Assembly: GCF_014649375.1 (NCBI RefSeq)
Contig: NZ_BMSX01000003.1
Span: 62,001 to 126,000 of the forward strand
DNA from: Streptomyces aurantiogriseus
GTDB taxonomy: Bacteria > Actinomycetota > Actinomycetes > Streptomycetales > Streptomycetaceae
Reading direction: 5' to 3'
DNA: 64,000 bases
Part shown: one piece after another, positions 10,151-18,440 of the stretch
How the letters are laid out: the number at the start of each line of letters is the position of its first letter
Numbering within the stretch: the stretch's first letter is position 1
The notes under the pieces: generated by a model
Seen by the model: only the letters and a program-made list of their open reading frames with translations
Told to the model about the DNA's origin: nothing
The model's database searches: none
Made by a program: the position numbers and the translations under genes

Positions 10151-10606
10151 ATGGCGGAGAACAACCCGCTCAAGATCCACAACCTCCGTCCCGCCCCGGG
10201 CGCCAAGACCGCCAAGACCCGTGTCGGTCGTGGTGAGGCGTCGAAGGGTAAGACGGCCGGTCGTGGTACCAAGGGCACGAAGGCCCGCTACCAGGTTCCG
10301 GAGCGCTTCGAGGGTGGCCAGATGCCGCTGCACATGCGCCTCCCGAAGCTGAAGGGCTTCAAGAACCCGTTCAAGACCGAGTACCAGGTCGTGAACCTCG
10401 ACAAGCTGGCCGCGCTCTACCCCGAGGGTGGCGAGGTCACGGTCGAGGGTCTCGTGGCCAAGGGTGCCGTGCGCAAGAACAGCCTCGTCAAGGTCCTCGG
10501 CCAGGGCGAGATCTCCGTGGCGCTGCAGGTGACGGTCGACGCCGTCTCCGGCTCCGCCAAGGAGAAGATCACCGCCGCCGGCGGTACCGTCACCGAGCTC
10601 GTCTGA
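10151..10606 (+). CDS. rplO: 50S ribosomal protein L15
   Basis: The 151-residue product shows the L15 motifs [21 protein letters not shown] and [24 protein letters not shown]15 organises 23S rRNA during late assembly. It is the last ribosomal gene of the spc block and is followed by a very strong terminator-like hairpin before secY. Confidence 0.97.
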   Translation: MAENNPLKIHNLRPAPGAKTAKTRVGRGEASKGKTAGRGTKGTKARYQVPERFEGGQMPLHMRLPKLKGFKNPFKTEYQVVNLDKLAALYPEGGEVTVEGLVAKGAVRKNSLVKVLGQGEISVALQVTVDAVSGSAKEKITAAGGTVTELV

Positions 10607-10630
10607 ACACCGCAGGCGTCTCGATGACCT

Positions 10631-10685
10631 GAACGATCCCGACCGGGGATACTCCACAAATGGGGTATCCCCGGTCGGTCGTTCC
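10631..10685. terminator. Long terminator hairpin between rplO and secY
   Basis: A 14-bp arm CCGACCGGGGATAC pairs with GTATCCCCGGTCGG across a short loop, and outer GAACGA/TCGTTC bases extend it. It is one of the most stable stems in the window. It separates the ribosomal genes from secY, so secY-adk probably has its own promoter in 10690-10840. Confidence 0.75.
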
Positions 10686-10847
10686 TAGGGCGGCTGTGTC
10701 GCCGGTAAGGTGGCCTGCACTGCCCACTTTCACAAGGCGCTTCCCATGGGGCACCTTGAGCGGCAGTGGACCGTTACACATGTCGTTGTTCTTATTCCTC
10801 AAGACCGTCACCCTTGACGCAGATGCGCGGGGGTCGCAGGAGGCACC

Positions 10848-12161
10848 GTGCTCACCGCGTTCGCCCGGGCGTTCAAGACGCCCGACCTGCGCAAGAAGCT
10901 GCTCTTCACGCTCGGCATCATCGTGGTCTACCGGGTCGGCACCCACATCCCGATCCCGGGTGTCGACTACAAGTCCGTCCAGCAGTGCGTGGACGAGGCG
11001 TCCGGCAACCAGGGCCTCTTCGGGCTGGTCAACATGTTCAGCGGCGGCGCGCTGCTGCAGATCACGGTCTTCGCGCTGGGCATCATGCCGTACATCACGG
11101 CGAGCATCATCCTTCAGCTGCTGACCGTGGTCATCCCGCGCCTGGAAGCCCTGAAGAAGGAGGGCCAGGCCGGTACGGCGAAGATCACGCAGTACACCCG
11201 TTACCTCACGGTGGCGCTCGCCATCCTGCAGGGCACCGGCCTGGTGGCCACCGCCCGCAGCGGCGCCCTGTTCTCGGGCTGCACCGTGGCCGGCCAGATC
11301 GTGCCGGACCGCGCGATCTTCACCACCATCGTCATGGTCATCTGCATGACCGCCGGTACGGCCGTCGTCATGTGGCTCGGTGAGCTCATCACCGACCGCG
11401 GTGTCGGCAACGGCATGTCGATCCTGATGTTCATCTCGATCGCCGCCACCTTCCCCTCCGCGCTGTGGGCCATCAAGAAGCAGGGCACCCTGGCGGACGG
11501 CTGGATCGAGTTCGGCACGGTCATCCTGGTCGGCCTGGTCATGGTCGCCCTGGTGGTCTTCGTCGAGCAGGCCCAGCGCCGTATCCCCGTGCAGTACGCG
11601 AAGCGCATGATCGGCCGCCGGTCCTACGGCGGTACCTCGACGTACATCCCGCTGAAGGTCAACCAGGCGGGTGTCATCCCCGTCATCTTCGCCTCGTCGC
11701 TGCTCTACATCCCGGCACTGGTCGCGCAGTTCTCCAGTGAAACGTCGGGCTGGAAGACCTGGATCGAACAGCATCTGGTCACGGGCGACCACCCGTACTA
11801 CATCGCTTCGTACTTCCTGCTGATCGTTTTCTTCGCCTTCTTCTATGTCGCGATCTCCTTCAACCCCGAGGAAGTCGCCGACAACATGAAGAAGTATGGT
11901 GGCTTCATCCCGGGCATCCGGGCTGGCCGACCGACCGCTGAGTACCTTTCCTACGTGCTCAACCGGATCACTTGGCCGGGCTCGCTGTACTTGGGTCTGA
12001 TCGCTCTCGTGCCGACGATGGCGTTGGCTGGTTTCGGGGCAAACCAGAACTTCCCGTTCGGTGGTACCAGCATCCTGATCATCGTGGGTGTCGGTCTCGA
12101 GACGGTGAAGCAGATCGAGAGCCAGCTCCAGCAGCGCAATTACGAAGGGTTCCTCCGCTGA
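10848..12161 (+). CDS. secY: SecY, core subunit of the SecYEG translocon
   Basis: The 437-residue, GTG-started product is a full-length ten-helix SecY. Visible family marks are the N-terminal [29 protein letters not shown], the plug/TM2 region [22 protein letters not shown], and the cytoplasmic loops IQYAKR-like ([11 protein letters not shown]) and [12 protein letters not shown]. It forms the protein-conducting channel of the Sec system. A GCAGGAGG ribosome site precedes it, and the stop overlaps adk by one base. Confidence 0.97.
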   Translation: MLTAFARAFKTPDLRKKLLFTLGIIVVYRVGTHIPIPGVDYKSVQQCVDEASGNQGLFGLVNMFSGGALLQITVFALGIMPYITASIILQLLTVVIPRLEALKKEGQAGTAKITQYTRYLTVALAILQGTGLVATARSGALFSGCTVAGQIVPDRAIFTTIVMVICMTAGTAVVMWLGELITDRGVGNGMSILMFISIAATFPSALWAIKKQGTLADGWIEFGTVILVGLVMVALVVFVEQAQRRIPVQYAKRMIGRRSYGGTSTYIPLKVNQAGVIPVIFASSLLYIPALVAQFSSETSGWKTWIEQHLVTGDHPYYIASYFLLIVFFAFFYVAISFNPEEVADNMKKYGGFIPGIRAGRPTAEYLSYVLNRITWPGSLYLGLIALVPTMALAGFGANQNFPFGGTSILIIVGVGLETVKQIESQLQQRNYEGFLR

Positions 12162-12823
12162 TGCGTATCGTCCTCGTCGGGCCGCCGGGTGCCGGAAAGG
12201 GAACGCAGGCCACCCGCCTGGCCGAGAAACTGCGCGTTCCGCACATCTCCACGGGCGACCTTTTCCGCGCCAACATCAGCCAGCAGACGGAGCTCGGGAA
12301 ACTCGCGAAGTCCTACATGGACGCCGGCAACCTCGTCCCCGACGAGGTGACCATCGCCATGGCCAAGGACCGCATGGAGCAGCCGGACGCCGAGGGCGGC
12401 TTCCTGCTGGACGGTTTCCCGCGCAATGTCTCGCAGGCCGAGGCGCTGGACGAGCTCCTCACGACCGAGGGCATCAAGCTGGACGCGGTACTGGACCTGG
12501 AGGCCCCCGAGGAGGAGGTCGTCAAGCGGATCGCCGGCCGGCGCATCTGCCGCAACGACTCCTCGCACGTCTTCCACGTGACGTACAAGAAGCCGGCGAA
12601 GGAGGGCGTCTGCGACGTCTGCGGCGGTGAGCTGTACCAGCGGGACGACGACTCCGAGGAGACGGTCCGTACGCGGCTGGAGGTCTACCACACGCAGACC
12701 GAGCCGATCATCGACTACTACAAGGCCCAGGGCCTGGTCGTGACCATCGAGGCCATGGGCCCGGTGGAGGAGGTCACGACCCGCGCTCTGGCCGCGCTCA
12801 AGCGCGAGGGCGACGACCAGTAG
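12161..12823 (+). CDS. adk: Adenylate kinase
   Basis: The 220-residue product begins [24 protein letters not shown], a P-loop at residues 7-15. It also has GFPRN and a long-form LID domain with several cysteines (about residues 128-160) that may bind zinc. It catalyses ATP + AMP to 2 ADP. The ATG overlaps the secY stop, so expression is coupled; the secY-adk-map order is the common actinobacterial arrangement. Confidence 0.96.
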   Translation: MRIVLVGPPGAGKGTQATRLAEKLRVPHISTGDLFRANISQQTELGKLAKSYMDAGNLVPDEVTIAMAKDRMEQPDAEGGFLLDGFPRNVSQAEALDELLTTEGIKLDAVLDLEAPEEEVVKRIAGRRICRNDSSHVFHVTYKKPAKEGVCDVCGGELYQRDDDSEETVRTRLEVYHTQTEPIIDYYKAQGLVVTIEAMGPVEEVTTRALAALKREGDDQ

Positions 12824-12837
12824 TCGGGTGGGTCCGA

Positions 12838-12873
12838 AGCAGCCGCGGTTCCTTTCGAGGGGCCGCGGCTGCT
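12838..12873. terminator. Terminator hairpin downstream of adk
   Basis: AGCAGCCGCGG pairs with CCGCGGCTGCT across a 14-nt loop. The stem lies 15 nt after the adk stop and upstream of map. No long T run follows, as is usual for high-GC terminators. Confidence 0.65.
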
Positions 12874-12951
12874 GTGTGGGGGCGTTCGGTTCCCCCGTAT
12901 CGTTGAAGCGTTCGTCGTACTGTCACCGGTCCAAGAAAGGCCGTAGTCCCC

Positions 12952-13788
12952 ATGGTGCAGATCAAGAACCCCGAGCAGATCGCCAAGATGCGTGCGGCGG
13001 GGCTGGTCGTCGCCGCCATCCACGCGGCGACGCGGGAAGCGGCCGTGCCGGGGGCGACGACCAAGGATCTGGACGAGGTCGCGCGCAAGGTGCTCGCGGA
13101 GAACGGCGCGAAGTCGAACTTCCTGGGCTACGGCGGCTTCCCCGCGACGATCTGCACCTCCGTGAACGACGTCGTCGTCCACGGCATCCCCTCCGACGAG
13201 GTCGTCCTCAAGGACGGGGACATCATCTCCATCGACTGCGGCGCGATCGTCGACGGCTGGCACGGCGACGCCGCCTACACCGCCTTCGTCGGCTCCGGTC
13301 ACGCCCCGGAGCTGATCGAGCTCTCCCGGGTGACCGAGGAGTCGATGTGGGCCGGCATCGCGGCCATGAAGCAGGGCAACCGGCTCGTCGACGTCTCCCG
13401 CGCCATCGAGACGTACATCCGCCGCCAGCCGAAGCCCGGCGGCGGCCGCTACGGCATCATCGAGGACTACGGCGGCCATGGCATCGGCACCGAGATGCAC
13501 ATGGACCCCCACCTGCTGAACTACGTCGACCGCCGGCGGGGCAAGGGCCCGAGGCTGGTCCCCGGCTTCTGCCTCGCCATCGAGCCGATGGTGTCCCTGG
13601 GCACGCCGAAGACGGAGGTCCTGGAGGACGACTGGACCGTCATCACGACGGACGGCACCTGGTCCTCGCACTGGGAGCACTCGGTCGCGCTGACCGAACA
13701 GGGCCCGCTGGTGCTGACGGCGCCCGACGGGGGCAAGGCGAAGCTGGCGGAGCACGGGATCGTGGCTGCGCCGGATCCGCTGGCCTGA
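12952..13788 (+). CDS. map: Methionine aminopeptidase, type I
   Basis: The 278-residue product removes N-terminal Met from nascent proteins. The five metal ligands are recognisable in the motifs SIDCGAIVDGWHGDAAYT (two Asp), GGHGIGTEMH (His), and the two glutamates in AIEPM and EHSVALTEQG. It follows adk after a terminator-like hairpin, so it may have its own promoter. Confidence 0.95.
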   Translation: MVQIKNPEQIAKMRAAGLVVAAIHAATREAAVPGATTKDLDEVARKVLAENGAKSNFLGYGGFPATICTSVNDVVVHGIPSDEVVLKDGDIISIDCGAIVDGWHGDAAYTAFVGSGHAPELIELSRVTEESMWAGIAAMKQGNRLVDVSRAIETYIRRQPKPGGGRYGIIEDYGGHGIGTEMHMDPHLLNYVDRRRGKGPRLVPGFCLAIEPMVSLGTPKTEVLEDDWTVITTDGTWSSHWEHSVALTEQGPLVLTAPDGGKAKLAEHGIVAAPDPLA

Positions 13789-13823
13789 GGTTTCCCGGCG
13801 GGGTTGGGCGGGGCCCGGTTGTT

Positions 13824-13866
13824 CTCGCCCCCGCCGCCCCTGCCCTGAATCCACGAACGCCGGACG
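13824..13866. repeat. Short form of a dispersed intergenic GC repeat (map-infA gap)
   Basis: The sequence CTCGCCCCCGCCGCCCCTGCCC followed shortly by AACGCCGGACG shares both ends with the element at 34499-34745. There, about 200 bases of tandem repeats separate the same two ends. This looks like the collapsed form of a repeat family common in Streptomyces intergenic DNA. Confidence 0.55.
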
Positions 13867-13915
13867 TGCTGAGTTCGCCGCTTAATGATCTCCCCCGTGG
13901 GGCAGGCTTTCCCGA

Positions 13916-13945
13916 TTCGTGTTTCCGGGTGCGCTGACGTAGACT
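13916..13945 (+). promoter_or_regulatory. Candidate promoter for infA-rpmJ-rpsM-rpsK-rpoA
   Basis: TTCGTG at 13916-13921 and TAGACT at 13940-13945 are separated by 18 nt. The -10 match is reasonable and the -35 weak. It lies about 90 nt before infA, and no better site is visible in the map-infA gap. Confidence 0.4.
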
Positions 13946-14037
13946 GACTCGTCGGCTCTTGTGCACCCGCATGTCTGCATGCGCCCGTAAGGGAAAGCCC
14001 AGGAGTCGATCAAGGTAGTCGATTCGAAGGGCGAAGC

Positions 14038-14259
14038 GTGGCCAAGAAGCAAGGTGCCATCGAGATCGAGGGCACTGTCGTCGAGTCTCTGCCGAACGCC
14101 ATGTTCAAGGTCGAGCTCCAGAACGGCCACCAGGTCCTGGCACACATCAGCGGCAAGATGCGTATGCACTACATCCGCATCCTCCCTGACGACCGGGTCG
14201 TGGTGGAGCTGTCTCCGTACGACCTGACGCGTGGCCGGATCGTCTACCGGTACAAGTAG
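14038..14259 (+). CDS. infA: Translation initiation factor IF-1
   Basis: The 73-residue, GTG-started product ([56 protein letters not shown]) is a complete IF-1 S1/OB-fold protein that occupies the ribosomal A site during initiation. It leads the infA-rpmJ-rpsM-rpsK-rpoA gene string, the standard actinobacterial order. Confidence 0.97.
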   Translation: MAKKQGAIEIEGTVVESLPNAMFKVELQNGHQVLAHISGKMRMHYIRILPDDRVVVELSPYDLTRGRIVYRYK

Positions 14260-14330
14260 ATCTTGCCCAGGCCCCGTGCCCTCCCTGTGCGCGGGGCGGC
14301 CGGCAACTGACCCGGAGAACCTCACATCCC

Positions 14331-14444
14331 ATGAAGGTCAAGCCGAGCGTCAAGAAGATCTGCGACAAGTGCAGGGTGATCCGCCGTCACGGTCGGGTCA
14401 TGATCATTTGCGAGAACCCGCGCCACAAGCAGCGCCAGGGCTGA
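14331..14444 (+). CDS. rpmJ: 50S ribosomal protein L36, zinc-ribbon type
   Basis: The 37-residue product [20 protein letters not shown]... is the zinc-binding L36 (CDKC, then Cys and His ligands at CENPRH). It lies 71 nt after infA and begins after a CCGGAGAA ribosome site. As with S14, a zinc-independent paralogue is often found elsewhere in streptomycetes. Confidence 0.95.
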   Translation: MKVKPSVKKICDKCRVIRRHGRVMIICENPRHKQRQG

Positions 14445-14647
14445 TCGCACACAGATCACACCCTCTGCATCGATATCGCAGAGACTTCGCGCGACGCGAG
14501 CTGAATATGTTCATACGCAGGACCCAGGCGGGGGTTTTTTCTTGCCTGACACCCCCGGTTCGGAGGCCGGGGACCCAGTTCGTACCTCGTACGGCGGCTG
14601 GGAGCCGGTTCTGCGGAAGACCTCCGAAGATCACCAGGAGCCATTGA

Positions 14648-15028
14648 ATGGCACGCGTTTCCGGTGTTGACATCCCGCGCGACAAGCGCGTGGAGGTCGC
14701 CCTCACCTACGTGTTCGGCATCGGCCGGACCCTCTCGCAGGAGACGCTGGCTGCGACCGGCGTCGACCCGAACACCCGTGTTCGCGACCTGACCGAAGAG
14801 CAGCTGGTCGCCATCCGCGAGTACGTGGACAACAACATCAAGACCGAGGGTGACCTCCGTCGCGAGATCCAGGCCGACATCCGCCGCAAGGTCGAGATCG
14901 GCTGCTACCAGGGTCTCCGTCACCGTCGCGGTCTGCCCGTCCGCGGTCAGCGCACCAGCACCAACGCCCGCACCCGCAAGGGCCCGCGTCGCGCCATCGC
15001 CGGCAAGAAGAAGCCGGGCAAGAAGTAG
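14648..15028 (+). CDS. rpsM: 30S ribosomal protein S13
   Basis: The 126-residue product [31 protein letters not shown]... is a full-length S13 with the C-terminal [22 protein letters not shown] tail that contacts tRNA and 16S rRNA. It follows a 203-nt gap after rpmJ that contains a CTCTGC/GCAGAG hairpin (about 14461-14482) and a T-rich run, so it may also have its own promoter. Confidence 0.97.
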   Translation: MARVSGVDIPRDKRVEVALTYVFGIGRTLSQETLAATGVDPNTRVRDLTEEQLVAIREYVDNNIKTEGDLRREIQADIRRKVEIGCYQGLRHRRGLPVRGQRTSTNARTRKGPRRAIAGKKKPGKK

Positions 15029-15094
15029 TCCGCAGCGGACTCGCCGTCCAGCGGTCTTCGCTGTAGGACCGACCACCTCCCGTAGGAGTTAGAG

Positions 15095-15499
15095 ATGCCC
15101 CCCAAGGGACGTCAGGGCGCTGCCAAGAAGGTGCGCCGCAAGGAAAAGAAGAACGTCGCGCACGGCCAGGCGCACATCAAGAGCACGTTCAACAACACGA
15201 TCGTGTCCATCACGGACCCGGCCGGCAACGTGATCTCCTGGGCCTCCGCCGGCCACGTCGGCTTCAAGGGCTCCCGCAAGTCCACGCCGTTCGCCGCGCA
15301 GATGGCCGCCGAGTCGGCTGCCCGCCGCGCCCAGGAGCACGGCATGCGCAAGGTCGACGTGTTCGTCAAGGGCCCGGGCGCCGGTCGTGAGACCGCCATC
15401 CGTTCCCTGCAGGCCACGGGCCTCGAGGTCGGCTCCATCCAGGACGTCACCCCGACCCCGCACAACGGTTGCCGTCCGCCGAAGCGTCGTCGCGTCTGA
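15095..15499 (+). CDS. rpsK: 30S ribosomal protein S11
   Basis: The 134-residue product contains the S11 signatures [43 protein letters not shown] and [17 protein letters not shown]11 lies on the 30S platform near the E site. The last 12 codons plus the stop are duplicated exactly 101 bp downstream (see repeat). Confidence 0.97.
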   Translation: MPPKGRQGAAKKVRRKEKKNVAHGQAHIKSTFNNTIVSITDPAGNVISWASAGHVGFKGSRKSTPFAAQMAAESAARRAQEHGMRKVDVFVKGPGAGRETAIRSLQATGLEVGSIQDVTPTPHNGCRPPKRRRV

Positions 15500-15601
15500 C
15501 ACGTCGGCTCACCGTGGCTCGGCTTCCGGCTGGGGGTGTGGGGGTTATCCCCCACATGTCGCAGTACGGTTGCCGTCCGCCGAAGCGTCGTCGCGTCTGA
15601 C
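15465..15601 (+). repeat. Exact 36-bp direct repeat of the rpsK 3' end
   Basis: Copy 1 (15465-15500) encodes the C-terminal [14 protein letters not shown] of S11. Copy 2 (15566-15601) is identical over 36 bases and lies in the rpsK-rpoA spacer, offset by 101 bp. Weaker similarity extends beyond copy 2 (another GCAGTACC near 15671), suggesting a tandem duplication whose flanks have diverged while this core stayed identical. Confidence 0.9.
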
Positions 15602-15752
15602 GTACGGTCGCTTCGACCGGCTTTCGGTTCGGGCGGTACGGCTCTCTCGGGCCGTGCCGCCCGTACCCTTGCAGTACCCGCACTTTTCACGGGTGCGGAT
15701 TCCGTCGGACGTCAAATAGCGGGCGTCCACGAATGAAGGATCTGATCACCAC

Positions 15753-16775
15753 ATGCTGATCGCTCAGCGTCCCTCGTTGACCGAAGAGGTCGTCGACGAG
15801 TTCCGCTCCCGGTTCGTGATCGAGCCGCTGGAGCCGGGCTTCGGTTACACCCTCGGCAACTCCCTGCGTCGGACCCTGCTGTCCTCCATCCCCGGTGCGG
15901 CTGTCACCAGCATCCGCATCGACGGTGTCCTGCACGAGTTCACCACCGTGCCGGGCGTCAAGGAGGACGTCACCGACCTGATCCTCAACATCAAGCAGCT
16001 GGTCGTCTCCTCGGAGCACGACGAGCCGGTCGTGATGTACCTGCGCAAGCAGGGCCCGGGTCTGGTCACCGCCGCCGACATCGCGCCCCCGGCCGGTGTC
16101 GAGGTGCACAACCCCGACCTCGTCCTCGCCACGCTCAACGGCAAGGGCAAGCTGGAGATGGAGCTGACCGTCGAGCGCGGTCGCGGTTACGTCTCCGCCG
16201 TGCAGAACAAGCAGGTGGGTCAGGAGATCGGCCGTATCCCGGTCGACTCGATCTACTCGCCGGTTCTCAAGGTCACGTACAAGGTCGAGGCCACGCGTGT
16301 CGAGCAGCGCACCGACTTCGACAAGCTGATCGTCGACGTCGAGACCAAGCAGGCGATGCGTCCGCGTGACGCCATGGCCTCCGCCGGTAAGACGCTGGTC
16401 GAGCTGTTCGGTCTCGCCCGCGAGCTGAACATCGACGCCGAGGGCATCGACATGGGCCCGTCCCCCACGGACGCCGCCCTTGCCGCCGACCTGGCGCTGC
16501 CGATCGAGGAGCTGGAGCTCACCGTTCGGTCGTACAACTGCCTCAAGCGTGAGGGCATCCACTCCGTGGGTGAGCTGGTTGCGCGCAGCGAGGCCGACCT
16601 CCTGGACATCCGTAACTTCGGTGCGAAGTCCATTGACGAGGTCAAGGCGAAGCTGGCCGGCATGGGCCTGGCCCTGAAGGACAGCCCGCCCGGATTCGAC
16701 CCGACCGCTGCGGCCGACGCCTTTGGCGCCGACGACGACGCGGACGCGGGCTTCGTCGAGACCGAGCAGTACTGA
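15753..16775 (+). CDS. rpoA: RNA polymerase alpha subunit
   Basis: The 340-residue product has the N-terminal assembly domain ([36 protein letters not shown], about residues 25-60) and the C-terminal helix-hairpin-helix domain ([50 protein letters not shown], about 255-305) that contacts UP elements and activators. It is transcribed with rpsM and rpsK, with a 253-nt gap containing the duplicated rpsK end. Confidence 0.98.
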   Translation: MLIAQRPSLTEEVVDEFRSRFVIEPLEPGFGYTLGNSLRRTLLSSIPGAAVTSIRIDGVLHEFTTVPGVKEDVTDLILNIKQLVVSSEHDEPVVMYLRKQGPGLVTAADIAPPAGVEVHNPDLVLATLNGKGKLEMELTVERGRGYVSAVQNKQVGQEIGRIPVDSIYSPVLKVTYKVEATRVEQRTDFDKLIVDVETKQAMRPRDAMASAGKTLVELFGLARELNIDAEGIDMGPSPTDAALAADLALPIEELELTVRSYNCLKREGIHSVGELVARSEADLLDIRNFGAKSIDEVKAKLAGMGLALKDSPPGFDPTAAADAFGADDDADAGFVETEQY

Positions 16776-16846
16776 GAGCTCGGGCCAGACGGTCCGTTTT
16801 CGGGTGCGGGTGCGCTGTGCTTGATCGCGCAGTTCCCCGCGCCCCT

Positions 16847-16878
16847 TCCGGGAGCGCCCCTGCGGGGCTGCTCCCGGA
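16847..16878. terminator. Hairpin between rpoA and rplQ within a dispersed repeat
   Basis: TCCGGGAGC..CCCC pairs with GGGG..GCTCCCGGA around a TGC loop. It directly follows GCGCAGTTCCCCGCGCCCCTT (16828-16848), a sequence block common in Streptomyces intergenic regions. It may reduce read-through from rpoA into rplQ. Confidence 0.6.
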
Positions 16879-16956
16879 TCTCCGACAGGCGACCGCCTGC
16901 TCGGATACTGACCCCGGTACCTGATACGGCCGGGGCAGACACACAGGAGAAGAACC

Positions 16957-17496
16957 ATGCCGAAGCCCACCAAGGGTGCCCGTCTGGGCGGCAGCGCCGC
17001 GCACGAGAAGCTGCTCCTCGCGAACCTCGCGAAGTCGCTGTTCGAGCACGGCCGTATCACCACCACCGAGGCGAAGGCCCGCCGTCTGCGGCCGTACGCC
17101 GAGCGTCTGATCACCAAGGCGAAGAAGGGTGACCTTCACAACCGCCGTCAGGTGCTCCAGGTCATCACGGACAAGGGCGTCGTCCACACGCTCTTCACCG
17201 AGATCGGCCCGCGCTACGAGAACCGTCCGGGTGGCTACACCCGCATCACCAAGATCGGTAACCGCCGGGGCGACAACGCGCCCATGGCCGTCATCGAGCT
17301 GGTCGAGGCGCTGACGGTGGCGCAGCAGGCGACCGGTGAGGCCGAGGCGGCCACCAAGCGTGCCGTCAAGGAAGACGCTCTCAAGAAGGAGGAGGCCGTC
17401 GAGGCCAAGTCCGAGGAGACCGTCGAGGACGCTGCCGAGGCCAAGGCCGAGGACACCGCCGAAGAGTCCAAGGACGAGGAGTCCAAGGACGCCTGA
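16957..17496 (+). CDS. rplQ: 50S ribosomal protein L17 with acidic tail
   Basis: Residues 1-120 are a normal L17 ([80 protein letters not shown]). The remaining 60 or so residues are Ala/Glu/Lys/Asp-rich and end [11 protein letters not shown], so the 179-residue protein is much longer than E. coli L17 (127). Related acidic tails are known in actinobacterial L17; the function is not established. Confidence 0.96.
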   Translation: MPKPTKGARLGGSAAHEKLLLANLAKSLFEHGRITTTEAKARRLRPYAERLITKAKKGDLHNRRQVLQVITDKGVVHTLFTEIGPRYENRPGGYTRITKIGNRRGDNAPMAVIELVEALTVAQQATGEAEAATKRAVKEDALKKEEAVEAKSEETVEDAAEAKAEDTAEESKDEESKDA

Positions 17497-17514
17497 GGCT
17501 CTGCCTCGCGTTGA

Positions 17515-17548
17515 GCGGGTCCGCCCCCTGGGGGGCGGGCCCGCTTTC
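17515..17548 (+). terminator. Terminator after rplQ
   Basis: GCGGGTCCGCCCCC pairs with GGGGGCGGGCCCGC over a 2-nt loop and is followed by TTTCGTGTT. It is the clearest intrinsic terminator of the ribosomal block and lies just upstream of truA. Confidence 0.8.
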
Positions 17549-17570
17549 GTGTTCCTGAGAGGATCTAGGG

Positions 17571-18428
17571 GTGAGTGACGAAGTAGAGCCCGGGTTCGTG
17601 CGGGTACGGCTGGATCTTTCCTACGACGGGAGCGAGTTCTCCGGGTGGGCCAAGCAGGCCGGGGGACGGCGGACCGTGCAGGGGGAGATCGAGGACGCCC
17701 TGCGGACCGTCACACGGTCGAGGGAGACGTACGAGCTGACCGTGGCCGGGCGGACGGACGCCGGGGTGCACGCGCGGGGACAGGTCGCCCATGTCGATCT
17801 GCCGGAGGCGGTCTGGCGCGAGCACCACGAGAAGCTGCTCAAGCGGCTCGCCGGGCGGCTGCCCAGGGACGTGCGGGTGTGGGCGCTCAGGGAGGCTCCC
17901 AGTGGCTTCAACGCGCGGTTCTCGGCGGTCTGGCGGCGGTACGCCTACCGGGTCACCGACAACCCCGGGGGCGTCGATCCGCTGCTGCGCAACCATGTCC
18001 TCTGGCACGACTGGCCCCTCGACGTCGACGCCATGAACGAGGCGGCCCGGCGGCTGCTCGGCGAGCACGACTTCGCCGCCTACTGCAAGCGGCGGGAAGG
18101 GGCGACCACCATTCGTACGCTGCAGGAGCTGAGCCTGGAGAAGGGCTCCGACGGCATCATCACCGCCACCGTGCGGGCCGACGCCTTCTGCCACAACATG
18201 GTGCGCTCACTCATCGGGGCGCTGCTGTTCGTGGGGGACGGGCACCGGCCCCCGGACTGGCCGGGGAAGGTGCTCGCCGCGGGCGTACGGGACTCGGCCG
18301 TGCATGTCGTACGGCCGCACGGGCTGACGCTGGAGGAGGTCGGCTACCCGGCCGACGAGCTGCTGGCCGCCCGCACCAAGGAGGCGCGGAACAAGCGGAC
18401 GCTGCCCGGGACGGCCGGGTGCTGCTGA
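17571..18428 (+). CDS. truA: tRNA pseudouridine(38-40) synthase TruA
   Basis: The 285-residue product isomerises U38-40 in the tRNA anticodon stem. The catalytic aspartate lies in the [20 protein letters not shown] motif (about residues 60-80), and [14 protein letters not shown] marks the C-terminal lobe. The GTG start at 17571 gives [20 protein letters not shown]. It faces the minus-strand beta-helix gene, with only 12 nt between their stops. Confidence 0.95.
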   Translation: MSDEVEPGFVRVRLDLSYDGSEFSGWAKQAGGRRTVQGEIEDALRTVTRSRETYELTVAGRTDAGVHARGQVAHVDLPEAVWREHHEKLLKRLAGRLPRDVRVWALREAPSGFNARFSAVWRRYAYRVTDNPGGVDPLLRNHVLWHDWPLDVDAMNEAARRLLGEHDFAAYCKRREGATTIRTLQELSLEKGSDGIITATVRADAFCHNMVRSLIGALLFVGDGHRPPDWPGKVLAAGVRDSAVHVVRPHGLTLEEVGYPADELLAARTKEARNKRTLPGTAGCC

Positions 18429-18440
18429 TCCCCGTGCCGG

